From: Schoenoplectus triqueter
Lineage: Eukaryota > Streptophyta > Magnoliopsida > Poales > Cyperaceae
DNA: 28,714 nucleotides
Reading direction: 5' to 3'
Assembly (NCBI GenBank): GCA_964058805.1
Contig: CAXKVV010001185.1
Coordinates: 1-28,714, forward strand
The translations under genes and the position numbers were made by a program. Positions 1 to 11,351 of the stretch are shown one piece after another. Position 1 is the stretch's first letter. Each line of letters begins with the position of its first letter. A model generated the notes under the pieces. That model ran no database searches, was not told where the DNA came from, and worked only from the letters and a program-made list of their open reading frames with translations.

Positions 1-434
1 GATCCAAGGTATCTTTCAAGAAAATGCAAAAGTATTGTAAGAAACAAGAATGTATTGTTTATTTGCTTAGTGAGAAGTGTAATAAATAATAATATTCTTT
101 TACGCCAATTTTTAATAAAGTTAAAGCAATATTGACGTATTTTAACTAAAAAAAAATAACGGCCAAAGGAAAATAGGCTTACTACCGGCCACTATCAGCT
201 TCATAAGGGATCTGATATTTTTTTGAGTAGTAGGCCAAGGGCCTAATTTTTTCATTAAACAATTAAAAGGGTATGTACATCGTGAAAAGAAAAAGAAAGG
301 GATCTGATATTTTATTGTCTTGCAGTGTGTCCATGATATTACAGGACTTCATATTAATTTTAGTCCCACTTGGCTCCATGTATAAATATATAAAAAAAGA
401 AAATACCGTTTCTAACTGCCTGCTACTGATTTAC

Positions 435-3400
435 CTGATGAGGCCATCCTTCAACAACAAAAATAACCAACGAATAGCCGTCAACTGTTGAATATGCATG
501 TGCTTCTTGTATATTGAGCTCCAGTTGGGCAAGCAATGTTGTTAACTTGAGATATCACAAAAAAAAAAGGAAAAGCAACATTATTTATGTTTAATTGCAG
601 CATCCATCCCCCAAAAGAACTGGACATGATAAATTTTTATCATCTGGCTCGAGCAAAAATAAAAAGAATCAAACCAATATAAAATGTCTAATTAGAAACC
701 AATATTAAATGTTTAATTAATATAGAAATGTATATTAATGTAAATGTATATGTATACAAGACTCCATGGAAAGAGTTCATCCAACTTTATTTTACATGTC
801 AAGTACGTTCAAGTAAACCGCAAAATTGCCATGACATCATCACACAACGTCAGAAATAATTACTCAGAAAAATGACACCCTACCTCTATTATCCATAAAG
901 TGTAATTTTGCCATCCATAAATTTTGCAACTTTACCATTCAGGTTTCCTCTGTTATCTATATAGTGTAATTTTTCCATCCATAAATATTGCAACTTTACC
1001 ATTCAGGTTTCCTCTGTTATCTGTATGGTGTATTTTTTTCCATCCATAAATATTGCAACTTTACCATTCAGGTTTCAGCATCATCACATATGAAATGAAA
1101 AGAGAAACTGTCGAGAGTGGATTTTTAAAGAACTAGTATAAAAAGGTTAATAATGGAAATAACATTGGACCAAAATCTAGCAATTCATGAAAGAACAAAT
1201 AAACAGCAGGTTCTCACAAATGAAGAATAAGCTTTGTAAATGGACAAGACTTAGTAGAGAAAAAAAAAATACAATTTTGTTGACTTCATAGATGGTTTCA
1301 CATTTAAATGGATTTGCAGAAAGAAATGAAAATTCTACCTGATTGAGTAGCTTTGGCTTGTCCTCCGATGAGAATATGATCTCATGCATAGGCCTACCAA
1401 AATTGAAAATTTCAGAATAAGCTGACCAAAGCAAAAACCACGTGGAAGGAACATTGGAATCACAGGAAGGTGGTACCTATGGAGATCCCATTCTTTGTTT
1501 GAAAAGCCTTGTTCTGCTGTATTTTGTTTATTTAGTACCTGAAAAAAAATATATGAAGCCACAAGTCATACAGATCCCAACTTAAAATCATTCCATGAAT
1601 GCAAGGCATTAAATTGTGTTAATAATTGTCAATCAATGATAAAGTGCGGACAGGCAAAGGTGAGCTTTTAGCCCATTTTGTGCTTAACCTCAAAATCCGT
1701 TGGATAAGATTCGAATGACAAACTTAAACAGTCCGCCCTGATCTACCTCGCAAGACATTCATTCAAATTAATTCCAAATTTAATTTTTTTGTTGATTTCA
1801 TTTTATATACGAAATGCAAAATAAAAATTAAAGAGGTCCAAAGATGTTGAAAAATGAATTCACCAAAATAACTTCTTAACATTATATATATACAAATAAA
1901 TTGCAAAATTCAACTTTGGATGCACTTGTAGAATTGATAAGATGCAGGGCTGAATTCTGTAAAAATCTCATTTTATTTGCTTTTCCTCTTATACAGGGCA
2001 AAAATTTTCAACTTGTTTTGTTTCCGGAGTGATGCTTTTCATCTTAATATATTGCGATCATTCTTGACAGTGCTGTCAACAGCATATGGTAACCTTAAAA
2101 CCTTAAATTGAATGATGTGTCACAAACTTCATTTATGAGCACAAACAAAAAATTTCAATGGAAAACATCAAGAGCTATATATCAAAAGGAAAAAACAAAT
2201 TTTCTAATGCATTAGCAATACCTGAGAAGCACGGATCTCGAAGGCAGGTCGATAAGCAGGGCCGTGCACTTGTTGAAGCAACTTCATGTGGATCAAAATA
2301 TCTTCTGCTCTATTTGAGTGTAAATCTGAGTGTACATCAAAAGCATATCTACACAATAAACACAACATTGAAAATAAGTCCATTCACATTTCTCTATCCA
2401 ATCACACCAGAATGTACATGACATATACAGAAGAGATGCCAGTTCTAATTTAGTGGTAATCAAACATTTATTTCTGACAGTGGACAAGGCTTCATATCTC
2501 TATACCATATCATCAGGGGCGGAGCTAGGATTTTTGAATGGGGGGCTGAGATCACAACCAGTAATTACAAAAAAATAATTCTCTGTACCATTCAATATTT
2601 TTTAGTTCTATTTTTATAATTACAATTATCTTTTTAAAATTTCCATGCATCATGGAAATTTGGTGCACATGCAATTGAATGCAACGAGAAATAACATTCC
2701 CAATCATAATTCTTGTAGCATATTAATTATTGATTCAATTGCATTAAATTTAAAAATCCAATCAACATAATTGTATGCCACAACGTTTTGATTTAGAAAT
2801 AAAATAGAAAATAAATTTTTGAATAAAAAATGTAAAATAATTGATTAGCAAGTGTATCAGTAGCCCAAAAAATATTGATAGCTTGAAGAATTTTTGACAA
2901 AATTTTAGTTCAAACACAAAATTATATATCTCTAGAACTAAATAGTTGGACAATCTAAAAGTAATTCGGCATAATTCTCAAATGTGAGGAGCAAATTAAA
3001 TATATCAAATAAGTACTTTAATAGAAAATATCTTTTCAGCCAAAAAAATGGTGTGCTTGACAAAGATTAAAAGGATGAAGATTGGAACAATTAATGTAAT
3101 TATGAATGAAAAAATACAAACAAAGATAAAAAAAAATTATAATACTTTATCGTGTCAAATTAGAAATTACTCGAATAATAACTCAACAATCAGCCTAAAT
3201 TACAACAGGGGGCAGTCTATATATATTACAGGAAATATAATAAAAAATATATATACTTCGTACATAATTTGAGGAAACTTGGGGGTGCCAACCCCCTCCC
3301 TCCACCACTGCATATCACCACTTTATAAAATACAAAATACATACAAATGTTAAAAGCAAGCAATTAAGTAGAAACAAACCAATTATAAGTTAAAATTTTC

Positions 3401-4563
3401 AAACTAAATATATTGTGCATACTTATTGTAAATAAGCACACTTAGTGCTTTCATCTATGCAAAATTGCAAATGCACATGAAATCCTACAAATTAATCGGC
3501 AACCCAAAAGGTAAGGTGCTTAAGGAAATGAACAGAGATGGGTAACTAAACATATATGCATGTGTTCCAAGTCCCAAAGAATTTTCATTTCCTTTGGTTA
3601 CAAAATTATTGAGTTCATATGTGTGTGTGTGGGGGGGGGGGGGGATCTAATGCATTTAAATTTCAATTAGTAACTTGTGTTCTCCTTTTTTGCCGCATTT
3701 TTCTTTTCTATTCATCAAACAAACTCAAGCCCATAAATTGCACCGCTTAGAAGTTCACAAGTTTCAAGTCCAAGCAAAGGTTAAGTGGGTGAATAAACAA
3801 AGAATTCAGAGTCTTCATCAAGTAAAGCTATTTTTGAGTGTGTAATTGCATAAGATAACAAGGCAATCACAGAAAGGTGTATCTGGCTGTCTAAAGTTTT
3901 TCATATTGTATTTGCAATAACAATATAAAACTTAGTAAAAGTTATCATTTAATTTCCCCGATTGGGATTTTTGTAACGAATTGTAAGCAGTTTTAATGAG
4001 TGTCTTTATCTATAACCAAAGATCAGCAATAAATTACACAAGCGCCATGCAAGACCATGATCTATCTACAACGAACAAAAATGAACCCCCCCACCCCCCC
4101 CCCCCCCCCCAAAAAAAAAAAAAAAAAAAAAGCTTCACGCAAATGGAGCAGAAATGGTAGCACCTTGTGAGCACAAGGAAAATGCCCATAATTTTGCACA
4201 AACTCGTCCAAATATAAGTATTTAATTTGCAACGAACAGAAAATTCGTACATGTTGCATCTTTTTCAATTTTTACAGAAGAATAAGCCCAAAATTGAAGC
4301 AAACTAATTCACATAGTTGCATACCAATTAAAACAGAAGAAAACGGATTCGGTGCTTTTCCATCTTTTAAGTATCCCTCATGGGAAAGGCTAAAGATAAT
4401 TAATACAAAGAGCAAGAGAGAGGGACCTGGAAGGGAGGCGATCGAAGTGGGCCCAGAGCTGGTTAGAGAAAGTAGGAGAGATGGAATCAGTGCACGGGGC
4501 ACCCGTGAGCCGGTTTAACACATCGTGGTACACTTCTCTCTTGCTCCGCCTTGTCCGTACCAT
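435..4563 (-). CDS. ACT-domain STY-type (Raf-like) protein kinase, 5' half (exons 1-5), partial
   Basis: Not visible as one long frame; I assembled it from splice sites. Minus-strand exons are 4563-4427, 2348-2222, 1538-1477, 1393-1339 and 545-435, all bounded by AG and GT, with phases that join into 164 residues. It starts [19 protein letters not shown], continues with [16 protein letters not shown] and a [12 protein letters not shown] segment, then an ACT domain at about residues 110-160 ([19 protein letters not shown], then [17 protein letters not shown] and a VVEGWP end). This N-terminal layout is that of Arabidopsis STY8/STY17/STY46, cytosolic dual-specificity kinases known to phosphorylate chloroplast transit peptides; which member this is cannot be said. 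The ACT domain is presumably regulatory. The first ATG is chosen because the conserved N-terminus begins there, about 150 bp below a TATA box. The kinase exons are missing: nothing in 1-434 resembles the next 51-nt exon, so the gene leaves the window inside intron 5. Confidence 0.85.
883..1075. repeat. Three-copy 64-bp tandem repeat in intron 4 of the left kinase gene
   Basis: Three head-to-tail copies (883-946, 947-1010, 1011-1075), each running from CCTCTrTTATC to TTTACCATTCAGGTTT and sharing CCATCCATAAATwTTGCAAC. The second and third copies are closest to each other. It lies wholly inside an intron (546-1338). Confidence 0.85.
2514..3310. mobile_element. hAT-like non-autonomous element in intron 1 of the left kinase gene
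   Basis: The left end CAGGGGCGGAGCTAGGA and the inverted right end (reading inwards CAGTGGTGGAGGGAGG) are imperfect terminal inverted repeats of the CAGGGGCGGAG type common in plant hAT elements. Flanks are CATATCAT (2506-2513) and CATATCAC (3311-3318), an 8-bp target duplication with one mismatch, as hAT transposase makes. The 797-bp interior is AT-rich and holds no transposase-like frame, so it depends on a helper. It sits within intron 1 (2349-4426). Confidence 0.75.
3621..3644. repeat. GT repeat followed by a run of 14 G
   Basis: A short (GT)5 run leads directly into 14 consecutive G. It lies inside intron 1 of the left kinase gene. It is prone to length error in sequencing and in replication. 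Confidence 0.9.
4086..4131. repeat. Poly-C then poly-A tract
   Basis: Seven C, one A, seventeen C and then twenty-one A without interruption. On the minus (transcribed) strand this is a T run followed by a G run in intron 1 of the left kinase gene. The apparent reading frames across it encode only homopolymers and are not genes. Confidence 0.9.
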
Positions 4564-4711
4564 CTTTCTTTTCTCCGACTCTCAGAATTCAGAAATGATA
4601 TTGCTTTATTTTGTCCTTTCGGGGATTCAAGATATATGGTTTAGAATTAGATTTAGACGAGGGAGATGGCGCCTCCCCCGATTCCTCTCACTCGATATAC
4701 TCGAGTGCAGC

Positions 4712-4718
4712 ATTTATA
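4712..4718 (-). promoter_or_regulatory. TATA box of the left STY-type kinase gene
   Basis: On the minus strand this reads TATAAAT within CCTATAAATGC, 149 bases before the proposed ATG at 4563. Transcription would start near 4680-4690, giving a 5' UTR of about 120 bases. The surrounding segment (about 4420-4760) is more GC-rich than its neighbours, as expected for a first exon and promoter. Inferred from sequence only. Confidence 0.55.
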
Positions 4719-4763
4719 GGAGGAGTGCTGTTTCCCGTGGAAAATAAGAGAGATGCACGGTTC

Positions 4764-5032
4764 CATTCCTACCACCGATCTTTACTGTCTTTTACGGAAA
4801 CCATATACCGACTCAAAAGTTGTTTCTTTTTAATTAAAAAGAAAATATTATATTTTTTTGAGAAAAAGATGAAGATCTAACCATAAATTTTATTGATATT
4901 AATCACTTAGCTTGTGATTGATAATTACATACAAAAACTGTATAATCTGAAAAAAAAATCCTAGTAACCTCTCAAAACAACCAATATCAGAGTATTTTGG
5001 TACAGTCTCCTGAGTTATCATTCAGTATTCTC
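4764..5032. other. Intergenic sequence upstream of the left kinase gene
   Basis: AT-rich upstream DNA between the kinase promoter region and the next transposable element. I see no gene or RNA gene in it. Confidence 0.6.
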
Positions 5033-5199
5033 CTTGGGTCCGTTTGGCAAATCAAGGAATAGCTTTGGAAGAGTGATAATTTTGGAAGAGTGATAGAATA
5101 ATATTTTTTTTGGAAGAGTGGTAGAAGAGTGATATTCTTGACTATTCGGAAGAGCGAAAATATCGTTTGGTAGTTGTTACTAAGAATAGTTAAAATATG

Positions 5200-6130
5200 A
5201 ATAATTATGATACTAATAATGATGATGATAATAATAATAATAGTAAGATAATAATAATAATAAAGTAATAAAAAATAATCATAATAAATAATAATATTAT
5301 AATAATAATATAATAAAAATATAAACATAATCATAATATAGTAATATAATAATGAAAAATAATAATTACAATCATAATTATAATAATATAATAATAATAA
5401 GTAACCATAATTTTAATAATATAATCATAATATAATAATCATAATCATAATCATAATCATGATAATAATAATTATAGTCATAATCATAATAATATAACCA
5501 TAATCATAATCATAATAATATAATAATAAAAATATAATCATAATCATAAAAATAATTATAAATGATTATAATTATAATAATATAATAATAAATTAATCAT
5601 AACTATAATCAACATATAATAATATAATACAACATAATAAAATAATAATAAGTAATAAAAATAATCATAATAAATAATAATATTATAATAGTAATATAAT
5701 AAAAATATAAACATAATCATAATATAGTAATATAACAATAAAAAATTATAATTACAATCATAATTATAATAATATAATACAACATAACAAAATAATAATA
5801 AGTAATAATAATCATAATCATAATCATCATAATATAATAATATAATAATAAATAATCTTGATCATAATAATATAATAATAAAATAATTATATTTATATTC
5901 ATAATATAATAATATAATATAAAAATTATATTTGTAATAATAATAAATAATATAATAATACTAATGGTAATGATAATATAATAACAATAATGATAATAAT
6001 AATTTAATAATAATACTAATAATAATCATAATATTTATATAATAATAAATTATAATCATAAATATAATATAATAATATAATAATACTAAATCTTAATCAT
6101 AATCATAATATAATAATATAATATAATCAA
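5200..6130. repeat. Long AAT/AATCAT microsatellite
   Basis: About 930 bp made of AAT and AATCAT units with very little C or G. It contains a near-exact internal duplication: the stretch around 5270-5400 and that around 5650-5780 share the same order of unit variants. It lies within the MITE at 5036-6306. Confidence 0.9.
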
Positions 6131-6154
6131 ACAATAATCGCTATTCCGACGAGA

Positions 6155-6197
6155 GCTAATCCGGTATTCCACCTATAAGTTGGTATACCGGATTAGC
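6155..6197. repeat. 16-bp stem hairpin near the right end of the MITE
   Basis: GCTAATCCGGTATTCC is followed, after 11 bases, by GGTATACCGGATTAGC. The arms pair over 16 bp with one mismatch. It is the most GC-containing part of the element's right end. Confidence 0.8.
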
Positions 6198-6309
6198 ACT
6201 ATTCCGCACTCTTCTACTTAGTCTAAAATTCGTTTGGCAAATTAATTCGTCGGAATAGCTATTCTATTCCAACTTTTTGCTATTCCATTGAGTGCCAAAC
6301 ACTCCCCTT

Positions 6310-7020
6310 TATTATTGCTAAAATTCAACTACAGAATCAGCTCTCGGAATATCTCTCTTATCGTATCTGAGATCAAATTTATATTATATTTGAAGAGATG
6401 AAATTGAAATGGATGGTTGCCATTCACCAAAATAATATATAATCAACTACAAAATATTTATATATTTTTTTAAAAATATAAACCAATCCAATTTATAACC
6501 AACCGTTTCGCATCACCCGTTTCATTACTGAAATAATAAAATTATACACCAACCGTCTCTTCTTAAAAGAAAATTGCTATTCCCTGAAATAAAAGAAAAT
6601 TCCAATTTATACTTTCAAATTTCAAGTTTGATTCTACATATGTCGATTTGCAAGTAACGGGAAAAATTGAGAAATAACCTCGAATTTACTTGACAATAAT
6701 TGCATGCATCTCTTTGCTCCATAGAAAAATTAGCTAGAATTAATCTACTAGATGGATCATGGATGTATGGTATTCAGATTTTTATTCTCCTCAACATTGC
6801 TTCCCTAGTTCCTTCCCTACTAAATTAATAGATTCTTATTTTCTTAAATCAATGTAATTAAGATATATATTAAATTTAAACTAATTTAGTTGTTATCATC
6901 TAGTATGTACTTAATGTAATGAGTTCAAAATAATTGCTAATAAATGTTTAGTTATGAAAACTTCATTTTCTAAATTTCATATTGCAAACGCAAAAGTTTT
7001 CGAATATCTTAATACAAAAT
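6310..7020. other. AT-rich intergenic DNA
   Basis: Contains many short A and T runs, stops in all frames and no recognisable domain. I see no gene. Confidence 0.6.
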
Positions 7021-7447
7021 ATATATAGAGAGAGAGAGAGTTGGACTATGGTGCTATGTATAGCACATATCGTCTTTGTATTATGGATCGATTTTTTATT
7101 TTCAAAATTCAAATGGCCGATCCAACCGTACAAAATGATTTTCATATGAATATCTAGATGTAGATTAAAATTTATATATTTTTATATTTTTTTACTATTT
7201 TTTAAGATGGTTAGAAAATCACTTGATTTTGTTATTATGTGTTATTCAAAAGAAGTGATTTTCTAACTATCTTAAAATATAGTAAAAATTTTAAAAAAAT
7301 ATAATATTTGGGCTAGGTCTAGATTTTCGTAAAGAAATTTTTTTATATGATTTGTCAATCATTCACACTTTGATAATGAAAAATCAATTCATAGCAAGAG
7401 AACGATCGGTACTATGCATAGCACCATATCCTAACTCTCTCTATATG
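7021..7447. mobile_element. Foldback MITE
   Basis: The ends are inverted copies: TAGAGAGAGAG..TTGGACTATGGTGCTATG at the left and, on the other strand, TAGAGAGAGTTAGGATATGGTGC at the right. The arms stay complementary almost to the middle, where GGTTAGAAAATCACTT (about 7208) pairs with AAGTGATTTTCTAACT (about 7251). The whole 427 bp could fold into one long hairpin. It encodes nothing. The family was not identified and the target duplication is unclear because the flanks are (TA)n. Confidence 0.7.
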
Positions 7448-8440
7448 TATCATCTAACCCAATGTGTTCACAAATATATCCATTTTGTGGTCATCAAATA
7501 TTATGATTTTTTTTGTTGGAAGGTGAATGATAGATACGTGTATATACTATATATAATTTACACGTATTTGTGTATGAAACGTTTCTAGAAACAAGCCAGA
7601 AGGCCAAAAGAACAAGCATAAGTTAAATTTAAAATAATCATAAAAACTTATACTAGTTAAATCCAGATATCGAACAAATTAAATAGGAAAGTATAAATGC
7701 ATGCATGTATTTAAAAAGAATATAAAAAAGTAATTTCTAGAAACAAATTTATCAAATTAATGTTGATTATAATTTTGAAACTGAAATATACAAAAATATT
7801 CCAATACATTGAGCATAAATTATTTATAGAGGCGGAGTCGTCGAAAGACGAATGTACTTGTACTGATGCTGCAATAAACAGAGCACTAATCTATAAATTA
7901 TGAAGACACGTCACTATGATAAGGATATTGATGCAGTGTTAGGTTTCGCCTTCATATATATATTTCGCCACTTTTACTGTGTGCGAGGCACACAAATAAA
8001 CTATAAAGTATAAGGGGATCCCACATTTGTGAATCATATGAAAAATATTAGTGGGACATAGAACATTAGAACTTGAAGCGTTGAATACTTATATGTTATA
8101 TCTAACCTCACTAACCATTAGTTTGTACAAAGCTGGTGTGGAGAATGAAAGACGAATATACTTGTGTTGATGCCGCAGTTAAATAAACTATACAAGAAAA
8201 ATACGTGTATTTTGTCGTTACCTTTTTGTTTGATATTTTTTATTTTAGAGAAGAAGTGGATCGTGGTGCATTAGTGTGACGGGGAGAAACGAAGTCGCAA
8301 CTGGATAGATAAAAAATGAGGTCGTTCTCTTTGATTCCGACAAGCCACCACTACTAAATAAAATGAGAAAGTCTCCAAACCCCACCCCACCCCCACAAAT
8401 TTTTCACGCATTTTTTCTCCACGCTTATTATTATTTTTTA
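7448..8440. other. Intergenic DNA with a diverged direct repeat
   Basis: No gene seen. A segment of about 45 bp with GAAAGACGAATGTACTTGTA near 7852 recurs diverged (GAAAGACGAATATACTTGTG) near 8149, about 300 bp away in the same orientation, suggesting an old local duplication. Confidence 0.55.
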
Positions 8441-9055
8441 TCTAAAATATCTGATTCATTTATATAAATGTCTGATGATTTATATAAATACCTAAATTTT
8501 TAATTTATTTCATAAAAAATTTCTTCTCTTTTCATTCACATGCATTCTGCTTTATCAATGTTTTTTTATTTCTCTTCTCTCTTTTGTCTCGCATAACCTT
8601 ATTTCTAAGACTATTTTTCTTTCTCTTACTATTTTTTTTACTGACAATCTATAAAAATATATGAGTTTCATATCTAAATATTAAATTTACTTATATATAA
8701 ATACCTAAATACTTTTTGGTTTCGAGGTTTTTCTTCTCTCTTCTTTCACGTGTTTCTTCCATATATATAGTCATGTAGTATTTGTCAATTTTTATCTAAA
8801 TATTTAATTCACTTATATAAATATATGACACCTATATATAAATACCTTTTTTTTCTTGATGGTTCTCTTCTCTCTCTTATTACTATCATTGACTTTTTCT
8901 CACATGTAATTTTATTTTTCGCGATTCTTTTTTCTCTCTCTTGATATTTTTTTAATGATAATCTATATAAATATCTGAGTTTTATAACTAAATATCTGAT
9001 TAACTTATATAAATACTTACTCATTTATATAAATACATGTCTTAATTATCTGATT
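8441..9055. repeat. Diverged tandem repeat region with TATATAAATAyCT motifs
   Basis: A block of the type ATCTAAATATyTGATTCAyTTATATAAAT followed by a pyrimidine-rich stretch (TTCTTCTCTCTTTTC) recurs at about 8446, 8680, 8798 and 8985-9045 with much divergence. No coding frame is convincing. Confidence 0.5.
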
Positions 9056-9099
9056 CATGACATGATGATTTAAGTACTATATTTTGAATATGTTTAGTC

Positions 9100-10440
9100 T
9101 CATACTTTAGCTTTTTAGGGTTTAATTAGATTTAATTAAATTAGGGTTTAAATTATTAAATTCAAGTTACTGCCAAGATTTTATTATTTTATGATTATAT
9201 GGAAGCTCATAAAAAATGAAGAAGAAGACGTAAATTTGAGGCAAAACGGACATCGAACGAGGAAGTTACAAACAAAACAGTAAAACCGGGTACCAGAGTC
9301 AGTACCTGCAGACTGCAGAAGATCAGTTGCGGACCGTAGACAGTCAGACGGTTTCATTCTGACCTCCTGATGGTTATTTGCAGTTTCTGGGAGATCTGTT
9401 AGGAGTTTTTGGACGTTCTTAGACTAATTTTGCTCCTAATAACAAGGGGAAACAGAAAAATAACGGCTGGAGGACAGATCTGAGAGCAAAATTTGAGTTT
9501 CTTTTAGAGATTTTGAGGGAGATTTCAAGAGAAACTAGGAGGAACTTGAAGAAGAAGGAAAAAAAACTTGATTTTTATTGTTGCATCTTATTCTCTTCTT
9601 TTTCTCTCTAGTTCTACTTATGATTGTCACATGACATATACTTATTTTGTGTTTGTTCATGCACCCATGAGAGGCTAGATTCCTCTCTAAGGGTTATGCT
9701 TGTAGTACTTGAAATTATGTGTAATTTTACTCGTTGTTGAAGTTTTCTTAATTTTTCGTGTGGTTGTTTCTTTTATCTACTAATATATTTGTATGTTAGA
9801 TGGTTTAAATTTACTCCTATAACATATGAACTTAGAGATTAGAGTATAAGAACAAGTACATGCTCAAAATCCTAGACCTAAAAGAACAACACTAGGTTAG
9901 ATGTCAAGTGCCTAATCGTGAAGTCAATGTCCTAGTCGGATATTTTCAGTTATATTTGAGTATTTATGAGAAGTACTTAACCGTGAATTGTATTGTTTAA
10001 GTATAACTGAAATCTAAATAGCGCATTATGACTTTAAATTATTGGGGTGAAGTATCTAACCGTGAAATCCGAATAGTCTAAAGTATGATTTTGACCCACG
10101 ACCAATGGTAGTCATAACCATCTTAGAATAGGGATCCCCGCACACATATTCAATTAATTGAACTTATTCTTAATTGCTTAATTGCATTAGTGGATAGAAA
10201 GACCATAAATCCCTAGAGCTTTATTATCGAATTTGTCCTAGACATTATTTACTTGCTTGTCTATTTACTTTAGTTCATTTTAGTTAATATCAATCAGAAA
10301 TTTATTGTCTAGCTTAGGTTCAAATATTAAGATTTAATTTAGAAGATCGACTTATCTCTGTAGATTCGACATCTAAAGTACTATAATTGACGATTATATA
10401 TTTGCAACCTAGGTTTAGAAAAAGGATTAATATTATAAAA
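9100..10440. mobile_element. Probable LTR-retrotransposon remnant (LTR-like, non-coding)
   Basis: A stretch with a more balanced base composition than its surroundings. It resembles the long LTRs of plant Ty3 elements: a GTTTAATTAG start region, a purine-rich GAGATTTTGAGGGAGATT part near 9510, CATGAGAGGCTAGATTC near 9667 and the ending TGTAGATTCGACATCTAAAG followed by ACTATAATTGACGA. No gag or pol frame is present and I could not define exact ends or a target duplication. Assignment rests on remembered general look, not on alignment. Confidence 0.4.
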
Positions 10441-10704
10441 CTTCACATCAACTCACTTATGTAGATAGATATATTTTCTTTGTCAAAAATGAAACATTAA
10501 TTGCAGATGATTACTTTTTTGTCAAATATAAAAAAAATGGGTAGGATAATTTTTTTGAGGATTTGCTTTGGAGTTGATAGTCGATCCCAAAATAAAATAT
10601 GGTCAGATTTGTTTGAATACATGGTGCATGTGTTGGAATAATACAATATTTTAGTTATTTATTACTTTCAAGGTACCATTTTGATATATTGGAAAACATT
10701 CAGT

Positions 10705-10891
10705 CCGGGACGGAGATAGGGGTGTTGGGGCCTGACACCTCCATAATTTAAATAAATTAGTGAAAGTTATTAATTTTGCTTATATTAATAAAATATTTAC
10801 ATATTGATATCCCTCATAATTTTATTTCAAATACATAATCATTCAATCAAATTCTCGGCACACTCAAATTCAAATCCTTATTCTGCCCCTT
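10705..10891. mobile_element. Small degenerate hAT-like MITE
   Basis: The left end CCGGGACGGAGATAGG and the inverted right end AAGGGGCAGAATAAGG are weak inverted repeats, matching at about 9 of 16 positions. Flanks CATTCAGT (697-704 in the 10 kb block) and CGTTCAGC (892-899) agree at 6 of 8 positions. 187 bp, non-coding. Weak evidence. Confidence 0.4.
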
Positions 10892-10914
10892 CGTTCAGCG
10901 TCTTGTTGGTTATA

Positions 10915-11086
10915 TGTTCTGATAAAATCTCGATAAATATTTATTAATTACAATTATTTATTTATCAATTAAAAAATATAAATGTTAACCAAAAATATTA
11001 ACATTTCTGTATAAAAAATATAACCTTAATTAATTAACACTTGTAATTCTTAATTAATAAATAGATAATACATATTTGTCGGAACA
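10915..11086. mobile_element. Small foldback element
   Basis: TGTTCTGATAAA at the left is matched by inverted TGTTCCGACAAAT at the right, with further inverted similarity (TATTTATTAATTA) inside. 172 bp, AT-rich and non-coding. A target duplication was not seen. Confidence 0.4.
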
Positions 11087-11160
11087 GATGTCTGACGGTA
11101 CAATTGCAACACTAATATTGGAAAATGCTCAGCGTCCCTCATACATATATATTTGTATGT

Positions 11161-11169
11161 GATGGGAAA
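11161..11169. repeat. MULE target-site duplication, left copy
   Basis: GATGGGAAA, identical to 19148-19156. It abuts CAGTTTTTATT, the start of the left inverted repeat. Confidence 0.92.
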
Positions 11170-11305
11170 CAGTTTTTATTATAAATAATAATTATTAAAT
11201 TAATATTATTAAATATAAGACTGATAACGGTGAAAGTGCAAAAATACGAATCGTAACGCGCCACTGCCATTGGCGCGGGTGAAACGCGCCACTGCCAGTG
11301 GCGCG
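11170..11305 (+). repeat. MULE left terminal inverted repeat with two palindromes
   Basis: Pairs with 18919-19147 in inverted orientation. After 25 identical bases it stays about 80 percent alike over the AT-rich part. It ends in two copies of a GC-rich palindrome (11257-11277 with one mismatch, 11285-11305 with the GCGCCACTGCCAGTGGCGC core), 28 bp apart. It probably holds the transposase binding sites and the promoter of the PMD gene. Confidence 0.85.
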
Positions 11306-11351
11306 TTTCACCCGTATATATTCTACCGCGCAACACACCTGCGCGTTGTTG

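Larger units (their letters stand above)
5036..6306. mobile_element. Harbinger-like MITE with an internal AT microsatellite
   Basis: The left end GGGTCCGTTTGGCAAATC and the inverted right end (inward GGGAGTGTTTGGCACTCAA) match, and both are followed by GGAATAGC, giving imperfect inverted repeats of about 30 bp. CTT flanks both sides (5033-5035 and 6307-6309), a possible 3-bp target duplication of the PIF/Harbinger kind. Subterminal GGAAGAGTG motifs recur at 5066-5150. The core, about 5200-6130, is almost entirely AATAAT/AATCAT microsatellite. No transposase is encoded. Reading frames here are low-complexity Tyr/Ile runs. Confidence 0.65.

Noticed and set aside
273..491. Plus-strand frame beginning MYIVKRKRKGSD
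   Set aside because: It overlaps the minus-strand ACT exon (545-435), whose splice sites and sequence are conserved; the plus frame shows no similarity.
4034..4268. Frames with poly-Phe and poly-Gly on the minus strand
   Set aside because: They cross the C-run/A-run homopolymer in an intron and have no family resemblance.
4987..5902. Tyr/Ile-rich frames over the AT microsatellite
   Set aside because: Products are pure translations of AAT/AATCAT repeats inside a MITE.
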